A DNA stretch of 64,000 nucleotides from positions 1 through 64,000 of the forward strand of contig DATCKU010000076.1 of assembly GCA_036564245.1 (NCBI GenBank), read 5' to 3'. This document shows, in pieces, positions 44,444-51,336 of the stretch. Both the position numbers and the translations under genes were made by a program. Each line of letters opens with the position of its first letter. Positions within the stretch are counted from its first letter, which is position 1. The notes beneath the pieces were generated by a model. That model saw only the letters and a list, made by a program, of their open reading frames with translations, searched no databases and had not been told where the DNA came from. Source of the stretch: Thermasporomyces sp036564245. Its GTDB lineage: Bacteria > Actinomycetota > Actinomycetes > Propionibacteriales > Actinopolymorphaceae.

Positions 44444-45655
44444 TCACTTCCTGGACTTCAGGCCGCTCCCGCACAAGGGAACGACGGTATGGATGCCACG
44501 CTCCAGGTCCGAGCGACACGCCACCTGAAGCCTCGATTCTGAATCGTTGGGCGTGATCCCGCTGCGCACTGCTGCCCAACACACCGCTGCCGTTGGCTCG
44601 ACGTAAAGCCCTGCCTTCGCCAGATCTGCCTGGGCCGCCCGGATCTCCGGCTCACTGATCGAGACGATCTCGCCGCCGGTCTGTCGTACTGCCGCAAGAA
44701 TCTGCGCACCCCGAGCCGGGCGTGCAATGGCGATACCTTCGGCGGCAGTTTCGGCAGCCGCCACCTTGACAGGCTCGTCCAGTCCTCTGGCGAACGCCTC
44801 GGCAAGTGGCGCACATCCCTGCGCCTGGACAGCGATGATGGTGGGAAGCTTCTCGATGAGTCGCTGTTCCAGCAGCTCGCGGCAGCCGACATAGGCGCCG
44901 AGCACCAGCGTTCCGTTCCCGACAGGAAGCACAAGCGTGTCGGGAAGCCGACCGCCAAGCTGCTCCCAGAGCTCGAAGACATATGTCTTCGTACCGTGGA
45001 GGAAGACCGGATGGTACACGTGGCTTGCGTACAGCACGCCGTCGCGACCGGAGGCCTCCATGGCTGCCTTGGCGGCGTTCTCACGCGGACCCGGTATCCG
45101 ATGAACATTGGCGCCATAGGCCCGCAGCTGGGCCAGTTTTCCTTCCGACGTGGCAACCGGTACGAAGATCTCGCACCGCAACCCAGCTCGGGCAGCGTAC
45201 GCCGCAATCGCAGCGCCAGCATTTCCGCTGCTGTCGGCGACGAGCTCAGACACGCCAAGCTCGGTGGCAAGCGCCACCAGCACAACGGCGCCACGATCCT
45301 TGAATGAGCCGGTCGGCATCAGATAGTCGACCTTGAGCCCAACGCCAGGCCGGTCGGGCACCGCAAGGAGAGGCGTCATGCCTTCCCCCATGGTGATCTC
45401 GCGAGGCTCCACGACCGGAAGCGCCTCTGCGTAACGCCACAAGGTCGGAGCTCGGGTGGCAAGGACGTCCCGGGCCGGCAACGCGGGCGAGAAGTTGGCG
45501 AGATCCAGTACGCCGCCGCACTGGTTGCAACGCCATGCAAGCGAGGAAAGAGGTGCAGACCATCGGCAACGGACACAGTGCAGCGTCATGTCCGCACGCC
45601 CCTGCAACTGCGGCCCCGGCGTCGACGGCACGGCCCGATGGGATTCCTCGGACAC
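44444..45655 (-). CDS. Threonine synthase-like PLP enzyme with zinc ribbon
   Basis: A 403-residue fold-type II PLP protein with an N-terminal zinc ribbon (LHCVRC...WRCNQCGG). Its core carries MPTGSFKDRGAVV (Schiff-base Lys), DSSGNAGAAIAAYAARAG and LPVGNGTLVLGAY. This is the layout of archaeal/actinobacterial threonine synthase, which turns O-phosphohomoserine into threonine. However, no thrA/thrB genes are near and it is paired with a dehydratase, so a catabolic or specialised role is possible. GTG at 45655 or ATG at 45589 (which puts the ribbon at the very start) are both acceptable starts. Confidence 0.8.
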   Translation of the reverse strand: MSEESHRAVPSTPGPQLQGRADMTLHCVRCRWSAPLSSLAWRCNQCGGVLDLANFSPALPARDVLATRAPTLWRYAEALPVVEPREITMGEGMTPLLAVPDRPGVGLKVDYLMPTGSFKDRGAVVLVALATELGVSELVADSSGNAGAAIAAYAARAGLRCEIFVPVATSEGKLAQLRAYGANVHRIPGPRENAAKAAMEASGRDGVLYASHVYHPVFLHGTKTYVFELWEQLGGRLPDTLVLPVGNGTLVLGAYVGCRELLEQRLIEKLPTIIAVQAQGCAPLAEAFARGLDEPVKVAAAETAAEGIAIARPARGAQILAAVRQTGGEIVSISEPEIRAAQADLAKAGLYVEPTAAVCWAAVRSGITPNDSESRLQVACRSDLERGIHTVVPLCGSGLKSRK

Positions 45656-46022
45656 GGCACCACCCTATCCGTCGGGCTGCCAGCGACGTCAGGATCCGCC
45701 CGGTTGGGGCACCACATCACGGAGCGGACGGCGGCAGTCTTCGGCGTCAAGCCCCGGCTGCCTACCACCCTTGGCCCGCTCGACCGACCGACGGAGGCTC
45801 CAGGGTGAGTGGCTCCGTGCGGAGCGCCGGGCGCCTCGCCCGCTTTTGGCCACTGCGTCCCGCCCACCGATCCTGTCAATGGCCGGTTGCGGAATGTACC
45901 GTGCTCGGTCAGCGTTCCTGGTCACAGGCGACGCATCGCGCGGCGCCTCCTTGCACCGCGAGGACCGTCGCCCTGACCTTCCCCACTCCCGAACCATGAA
46001 TGGGTAGGTGCAGGAGTTCACA
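45656..46022. other. Intergenic region between divergent genes
   Basis: About 370 bases between the threonine-synthase-like gene and the DoxX-like gene. No credible coding frame; promoters for both are expected but I could not fix them. Confidence 0.5.
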
Positions 46023-46421
46023 ATGGATGTGATCGCACTGATCGGACGAATCCTCTTCGTCCTGATCTTCTTCAACTCGGGTTACGGTCACCTCACGAAG
46101 ACAGCAGCGATGACCGGCTATGCCGAAGCGAAGCGACTCCCAGCTGCCCGGCCGGCGGTCATCGTCAGCGGCATCTGGATGATCATCGGAGCGTTGCTCG
46201 TTCTCCTCGGTCTCTGGGGAGACCTCGGCGCGCTGATGCTCTTCCTCTTCCTCGTGGCGACCGCCGTGATCTTCCACGACTTCTGGCGAGTCGATGGGGA
46301 GCAGCGCCCCAACGAGCTGATCCAGTTCTTGAAGGACATCGGCCTCGCCGGTGCCTCGCTGCTCATCCTGGCCTACTACCAGACCGACCCGGGTCTCACG
46401 ATCACCGGACCACTGTTCTGA
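46023..46421 (+). CDS. DoxX-family membrane protein
   Basis: A 132-residue protein with four membrane helices and the DoxX opening DVIALIGRILFVLIFFNSGYGHLTKTAAM; later blocks VIVSGIWMIIGALLVLLGLWG and FLFLVATAVIFHDFW match the family. DoxX/DoxD-type proteins are linked to thiol or quinone redox at the membrane, but specific roles are mostly unknown. ATG at 46023 has AGGAG seven bases upstream. A very stable hairpin lies 22 bases after the stop. Confidence 0.88.
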   Translation: MDVIALIGRILFVLIFFNSGYGHLTKTAAMTGYAEAKRLPAARPAVIVSGIWMIIGALLVLLGLWGDLGALMLFLFLVATAVIFHDFWRVDGEQRPNELIQFLKDIGLAGASLLILAYYQTDPGLTITGPLF

Positions 46422-46443
46422 GCGGTCCCTGCTGGAGATGAAC

Positions 46444-46480
46444 TGTCGTAGGTGGCGGATCACAACCGTCACCTACGACA
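46444..46480 (+). terminator. Strong hairpin after the DoxX-like gene
   Basis: TGTCGTAGGTG (46444-46454) pairs perfectly with CACCTACGACA (46470-46480). The stem continues inward through a G-T pair and three G-C pairs to a seven-base loop ATCACAA, about 15 pairs in all. No T run follows. It is the most stable hairpin I noticed in the window. Confidence 0.8.
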
Positions 46481-46790
46481 AGCCTCGAGACGAGAACCTG
46501 GACGCGGCGTCCGTCGCGGGGCACGAAAATCCCCAACCCTCGAAGTTCCGACGTAGTTCGCAAAATACTCAAATGCCGACGTCCGACAACCTCGAGCACA
46601 CGTCAAGAACCCTCGCGTGCGCTCGCCGCACGCTGACCTAACGACCCGGGAAGGTAGGGTCACGCGCTGGTGCAGCCTGGCACGACGGTTGCGCATGATG
46701 AACGTGAAGGGGGTGCGGGCCGTCGCGGGCCGACGATCGCGGGACGCTACGTTGTGGTGAGCAACGGCGCCGTGACACAAGGGGGATGTC
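46481..46790. other. rtcB upstream region
   Basis: About 310 bases before rtcB. No credible coding frame and no SigmaL/RtcR-like -24/-12 site that I can see, so the E. coli mode of rtcBA control is not suggested. A purine-rich AAGGGGGAT ribosome site lies at its end. Confidence 0.5.
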
Positions 46791-48218
46791 ATGGAACTGA
46801 TCGAGGAGACTCCGTACCGCTTCCGCATCCCACCCACTGGGGAGATGCGCGTTCCAGGCATCGTCTACGCGTCGCGCGCCCTGCTTCCTGACGCAGGCGG
46901 CGACCAGTCACTGCAGCAGGTCGCCAACGTCGCAACACTGCCCGGCATCGTCGAGGCTTCGTACGCCATGCCCGACATGCACTGGGGCTACGGCTTCCCC
47001 ATCGGCGGGGTGTGCGCGACCGACATCGCCGACGGTGGCGTCGTATCACCGGGTGGTGTGGGTTTCGACATCTCGTGTGGCGTCCGGCTTTATGCCGCCG
47101 ACCTCGATCGCGACGAGCTGGCACCGGTGCTGGAACCCCTCATGGACGGGCTCGACCGTGCCATCCCGCGTGGCGTGGGTACGGGAGGCGTGTGGAAGGT
47201 CACCGGACGTAAGCAGCTCGAGCAGGTGTTGCTCGGCGGTTCGCGGTACGCGGTCGAGCAGGGGCACGGCGTTGAGCGTGACCTCGACCGCTGCGAGGAC
47301 GGCGGCGCCGTGTCCGACGCCGACCCTACGCAGGTGAGCGAGCGGGCGTTGAAGCGTGGACTGCAACAGGTCGGCAGCCTGGGGTCCGGCAACCACTTCC
47401 TCGAGGTTCAGGTTGTCGACGCTGTGCTGGACGAGCCGGTCGCTTCCGCCTTCGGTCTACGTGCCGGCCAAGTCTGCGTGATGATCCACTGCGGGTCGCG
47501 TGGGCTTGGGCATCAGATCTGTTCTGATCATGTACGTATGATGGAAAAGGCCATGCCCCGCTACGGGATCAAGGTACCCGACCGGCAACTGGCCTGCGTT
47601 CCCGTCGACTCACCGGAAGGTCGCGCCTACCTCGGCGCGATGGCGGCTGCCGCCAATTACGCGCGGGCGAACCGGCAGCTTCTCGGTGAAGCCGCTCGCC
47701 GGGTCTTCGCCAAGGTCACCGGACGCGGGCTCGATCTGACGTACGACATCTCGCACAACCTCGCCAAAGTCGAGACGCACGTCGTCAACGGCACGCCACG
47801 CAAGGTCTGCGTCCACCGCAAGGGTGCTACCAGGGCCCTGCCGCCCGGCCACCCAGACCTGCCACCCGATCTCGTCAACGTCGCAGGCGCTGGGCAGCCG
47901 GTGCTGATCCCGGGGTCGATGGGTACGGCGTCCTACGTGCTGACCGGTGTCGAGGGCGCTCCTGCGTTCGCATCCACCTGCCACGGCGCCGGTCGGCTGC
48001 TGAGCCGCCACCAAGCGATGCGGCAGGTGCGCGGCGAGGAGCTGAAGCGCCGGCTCGAGGCCCAGGGCATCGCGGTGCGCGGCGCCTCGTGGCGCGGGCT
48101 CGCCGAGGAGACTCCCGAGGCCTACAAGGACATCGACGCCGTCATCGAGGCGGCCGCCGGCGCCGGCCTCGCCCGGCCCGTCGCCCGCCTCGTTCCCGTC
48201 GGCGTGGTCAAGGGGTGA
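46791..48218 (+). CDS. rtcB: RtcB-family RNA ligase
   Basis: A 475-residue protein with the RtcB metal and nucleotide site: Asp/Cys in GVGFDISCGVRL (Cys96), GSLGSGNHFLE (His202), MIHCGSRGLGHQ (His233), and ISHNLAKVE (His322). The guanylylated histidine is in the C-terminal CHGAGR (His398), and the GTP-contact region is KGATRALPPGHPDLP. RtcB joins 2',3'-cyclic phosphate or 3'-phosphate RNA ends to 5'-OH ends with GTP and Mn2+, in tRNA or rRNA repair. All ligands are present, so it should be active. Its activator archease is encoded at 59053-59478, 10.8 kb away. Confidence 0.93.
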   Translation: MELIEETPYRFRIPPTGEMRVPGIVYASRALLPDAGGDQSLQQVANVATLPGIVEASYAMPDMHWGYGFPIGGVCATDIADGGVVSPGGVGFDISCGVRLYAADLDRDELAPVLEPLMDGLDRAIPRGVGTGGVWKVTGRKQLEQVLLGGSRYAVEQGHGVERDLDRCEDGGAVSDADPTQVSERALKRGLQQVGSLGSGNHFLEVQVVDAVLDEPVASAFGLRAGQVCVMIHCGSRGLGHQICSDHVRMMEKAMPRYGIKVPDRQLACVPVDSPEGRAYLGAMAAAANYARANRQLLGEAARRVFAKVTGRGLDLTYDISHNLAKVETHVVNGTPRKVCVHRKGATRALPPGHPDLPPDLVNVAGAGQPVLIPGSMGTASYVLTGVEGAPAFASTCHGAGRLLSRHQAMRQVRGEELKRRLEAQGIAVRGASWRGLAEETPEAYKDIDAVIEAAAGAGLARPVARLVPVGVVKG

Positions 48219-48248
48219 GCCTACGGAGGACCTGCGCGCCGCAGGTAT

Positions 48249-48611
48249 TCACCTGCGGCGTCGACCGATCGAGAAGTCTTCGAACTCGCCATCGACTTCC
48301 TCCGGCTCCGCCGTGTGTCCATCTGCTTCAGTCGGTGCCGGCGGCCTGAAGTCGGGGTCGTCCTCGAGCAGTCGACGCTCATCCTCGTCCGCTTTCAGGT
48401 ACTCGACAGCGCGTTCCAACCTTGCCTCGAGAAGGTCCCGATATGCCGAGCTGGTCAATGCCTCGAACGGCGTCATCCGACCTGACGAAACCTCATCAGC
48501 GAGCTCTGCCAGGACTGGGTTCGACGACGTACGGGCATGCTGCAGCGCTTCTGCCAGAAGACGTTGTGTCTCCTGCCTGATACGTTCCAGTTCAGCGTCA
48601 TATGATTTCAT
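48249..48611 (-). CDS. Small acidic protein coupled to the WXG100-like gene
   Basis: A 120-residue, strongly charged protein: helical N-terminus (SYDAELERIRQETQRLLAEALQHA), a middle segment EVSSGRMTPFEALTSSAYRDLL, and an acidic Pro/Glu tail ending in IGRRRR. No signal peptide or membrane helix. Its ATG overlaps the upstream ESX-like gene stop by four bases (ATGA), so it is probably a dedicated partner such as a chaperone. Family not recognised. Confidence 0.7.
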   Translation of the reverse strand: MKSYDAELERIRQETQRLLAEALQHARTSSNPVLAELADEVSSGRMTPFEALTSSAYRDLLEARLERAVEYLKADEDERRLLEDDPDFRPPAPTEADGHTAEPEEVDGEFEDFSIGRRRR

Positions 48612-49753
48612 GAGGTCTGCCCTGCCACGTGACCACTACCGTGCGATGGAAGTGAGTAGGATTTTTCGTCGAGTCTTAGCCGCTGGATCTCACAGGAGGG
48701 CTCCTTCCTGCTAGCCGCCCAGTGCGTCATTGGTCCGCGCGTATCAAATGCTCGGTAGTCGGTAATAACGGCACTAATGACGTTAATCGCATTGAGGATA
48801 GCCTCTACCAGTTTGGGCGTCTGGACGACAGCGCTGATCCCCGCAGTCAGTGCTAGGTCGACAACGAATTGAACACAGTTGTTGACGACCGTGAGGGCAT
48901 CATATGTGACATGGATGACTTCTTTGTATGCCGGGACAAGGTAGTCGTTATAGTACGGCGTCTCCGCGGATACCGCTGACTGGAGTTTCTTGAAGTACCT
49001 TTGAGCCGCGTCACTGGCGTTACCCCTCCAGAACAACTCGAGGCGCTCAGACTTTCCAAGGTCATTGGCAAGCCCTTCGTAGGCCTTGCCGACCAGCTGC
49101 CAGCGGGCTGTCGCTTGAGCCCATTCCCTCCAGTTGCCGGTGAAGGAGGCAAAAATAGTGTCCGCCCCTACCGTGGCAGAGTCCAGGCCGACCTGATCCA
49201 GGATGAACTCGATTGCGTTGGTGATCAACCAGTAAGGTGACAAGACGTTAGCTAGCTGCGTGAGGTTCTCCTCTATACCGCTAACTTTCGGCTCCAGTTC
49301 TTTGGTATCGAGCTCCGTCCGCTGTAGTGGTTCACTAGGATGGCTCGACCTGAATTCATGGTATGCGTCGTTGACATCGGGCGGATCGTTAGAGGCATTC
49401 GGCCCTTGGTATTGTTGTGACGGCAGTCCGCTTTTGGTGCTCTCGCCAGGATACGTAGCATCGAGCTTAGCGGCGTTTGCATCCTCCGTCTGGTTATAGA
49501 AGTCCAGCGCCCCGGAAACGCTGTTTGCGGCCCCTTGCAATGCCTTCTCGACACTCTCCATACGCTCTTCTGCACGCGTTTTCATTTCATCGTGCCATTT
49601 GGTGAACTTCGGGAATAGCGCTCCTCCTCCCGCTGGAATAGTGGGAACGCCGTAAGTCTGGATATTCGAGGCCTCGCCTTGACAATCATTTAGGAAATCC
49701 CAGAATGCGCCCATCGCCTTGCGGTCGATGTAGAACTCCGACACATGCATCAC
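48608..49753 (-). CDS. WXG100/ESX-like secreted substrate candidate
   Basis: A 381-residue protein without a Sec signal. The N-terminal half is helical, with EERMESVEKALQGAANSVSGALDFYNQTEDANAAKLDATYPG, as in ESX/PPE-type helical hairpins. A second WXG-like turn is seen in ELFWRGNASDAAQRYFKKLQSAVSAE, followed by a hydrophobic stretch (VQFVVDLALTAGISAVVQTPKLVEAILNAINVISAV). It looks like a type VII secretion substrate of the large, two-domain sort. No EccC or other secretion genes are in the window. Base composition is clearly AT-richer than the surroundings, suggesting transfer. GTG at 49753 or the ATG one codon later. Confidence 0.65.
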   Translation of the reverse strand: MMHVSEFYIDRKAMGAFWDFLNDCQGEASNIQTYGVPTIPAGGGALFPKFTKWHDEMKTRAEERMESVEKALQGAANSVSGALDFYNQTEDANAAKLDATYPGESTKSGLPSQQYQGPNASNDPPDVNDAYHEFRSSHPSEPLQRTELDTKELEPKVSGIEENLTQLANVLSPYWLITNAIEFILDQVGLDSATVGADTIFASFTGNWREWAQATARWQLVGKAYEGLANDLGKSERLELFWRGNASDAAQRYFKKLQSAVSAETPYYNDYLVPAYKEVIHVTYDALTVVNNCVQFVVDLALTAGISAVVQTPKLVEAILNAINVISAVITDYRAFDTRGPMTHWAASRKEPSCEIQRLRLDEKSYSLPSHGSGHVAGQTS

Positions 49754-50111
49754 CCCTCAACTAGCCACGGCTTCGAACGTGCCAGCGACCGTCGGAACAC
49801 GGCGTGCATCGGGGCGGCGGTGAATCCGAAGACACACGATCGCCGGATGTGCCTCAGCCGCGGTAGCTGGCCTCGCCTGCAACTAGGAGCGTGACGCGAC
49901 TCGCTATGGACGCGTTTATGGATTCGCTTTGAGGTCCTGAGGGCGCGGCCCGTCGGCTCGGCGGTCGCAGGCGCTCACGTCGAAGGCACGTGATCGTGGC
50001 CAGCGGGCTACCAACGGCTGACCATCAATGCGATGGGCCTTTCAGCTCAGGATCCGCGAATGTATACAACACGACCTTGTAGTTCTGTACGCGTTCACGG
50101 TGGGGCGTACA
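49754..50111. other. Intergenic region at island edge
   Basis: About 360 bases between the ESX-like gene and the SARP remnant. No credible frame. It probably includes the promoter of the ESX-like pair and decayed sequence belonging to the remnant. Confidence 0.45.
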
Positions 50112-50440
50112 GTGAAGCTCCGCATTCTGGGACCAGTGGAGGTGGGGCGCGGGAGAGCCCGCGTGTCCCGATTGGTGGTCCAACGGTGCGCACTTCTAGC
50201 GCTCGATCTCGCCGATGGCGAGTACGACACGGCGCTCCGGCGTTGCATGGAGGCGTTTCCTCTGCAGCGTCGCCATGGCTCGACCAGCGACATCGCCCCA
50301 CTTGCTGGTGGTCTTCGGTCGGGCCTCGGCCGGCATCGGGAACATCGAGCACGCACACACGACGTGGCATGAGGCGCGGGAACTCTACCCGCGTATCGGC
50401 GACAGATCTCCCTCGCCGACGTTGCGGCGCTTCTTGGTGA
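50112..50440 (+). pseudogene. Remnant of a SARP/AfsR-type regulator gene
   Basis: A GTG at 50112 opens VKLRILGPVEVGRG, the unmistakable first strand of SARP/AfsR winged helices. The frame then jumps at once to ALDLADGEYDTALRRCMEAF, and, in another frame from about 50285, to LLVVFGRASAGIGNIEHAHTTWHEARELYPRIGD, which is a TPR repeat from the far C-terminus of such proteins. The whole middle (BTAD and ATPase) is missing and a frameshift is present. An intact homologue lies just downstream on the other strand. Confidence 0.6.
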
Positions 50441-50473
50441 CGAGTCCGTTGCACCACACCAGTCGAACTCGAG

Positions 50474-51208
50474 CTAGCGGTGGCTCGCGATCATCCGGTT
50501 GATGACGGTCATGAGGAGAGTGAAGTTCGGAATCTTCCGGATGGGAATCCACCACCGCTCACGAAGCACCAGGTTGCCGTTGGCTAGTCGGACCTGGACG
50601 TTCTCCCACGGCACGAACGTGCCGCGGTACTCGAGCCCGTCGACGCTGACCTCGAGGGGGTCGAGGACCACCGAGTTCCCCTGTTGGAACTGCTCATCCA
50701 CCCAGGGCAGCCAACGCTGCGCCACCGCCCGATCGATGGCGGCCCCGAGCTCTTGGACGTTGGCGAACTCCTTCAGCAGAATGCTTTTCCCGTCGCTACG
50801 GTGGACGGTGAACTCGTAGTCGACGTTCGTCAAGTTTTCTGCAAACGTCTTGGTGTACCGCCTGGCTTCCTGGTAGACCGGGCCGGTCTCGGTCCACGGG
50901 AACACCTCGTCACCCCGAGGACCGCGATGAACGAAGCCGCCCTGGTAGAGCAGCACGACCTCGTCCCGGTTCCGGATCGCGACGACGATCCGTTCGATCG
51001 TCATGGCGAGCCCACCTACCGCGAGGAGTCCCGGCACCAACGGGTGCCACCATTCGTGCTCGTTGAGGGCGATGCCGACAGCGGCGAGGCCGCAGCAAGC
51101 GGCACCGATGGCATAGATCACCGCCCACACGACCCGCACCTTCGTGGTGGCCTTGTACGTTGCCAGGTGGGCACCCAGCTGATGGTCGTAATCCGTCGTC
51201 GTCTGCAT
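50474..51208 (-). CDS. Membrane protein with DUF6585-like domain
   Basis: A 244-residue protein with two membrane helices (about 25-50 and 56-75). The C-terminal domain has a paired structure LYQGGFVHRGPRGDEVFPWTETGPVYQEA and YEFTVHRSDGKSILLKEFANVQELGAAIDRAV, then RGTFVPWENVQVRLANGNLVL. This pattern resembles DUF6585-type proteins of Streptomyces, which have no known function. It may belong to a PH-like fold. The start at 51208 (after GTGAGG) is a choice among several in-frame starts; ATG 51220 is another. It lies 128 bases downstream of the AfsR-type regulator on the same strand. Confidence 0.65.
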   Translation of the reverse strand: MQTTTDYDHQLGAHLATYKATTKVRVVWAVIYAIGAACCGLAAVGIALNEHEWWHPLVPGLLAVGGLAMTIERIVVAIRNRDEVVLLYQGGFVHRGPRGDEVFPWTETGPVYQEARRYTKTFAENLTNVDYEFTVHRSDGKSILLKEFANVQELGAAIDRAVAQRWLPWVDEQFQQGNSVVLDPLEVSVDGLEYRGTFVPWENVQVRLANGNLVLRERWWIPIRKIPNFTLLMTVINRMIASHR

Positions 51209-51336
51209 CAGGCTGCACATCCTCACGCCGAACGTCGCCACTGGCCGGCGCCAGTCGACCGCATGAGCCTGCCGCAGCCCGTTTATGCATGCGCTTTGAT
51301 CTCGCTTTGCGCGTCGATCCGTGGAAGTCCTGTAGA

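Noticed and set aside
46481..46790. Search for an RtcR/Sigma54 promoter before rtcB
   Set aside because: No GG-N10-GC -24/-12 element could be placed and no rtcR gene is adjacent.
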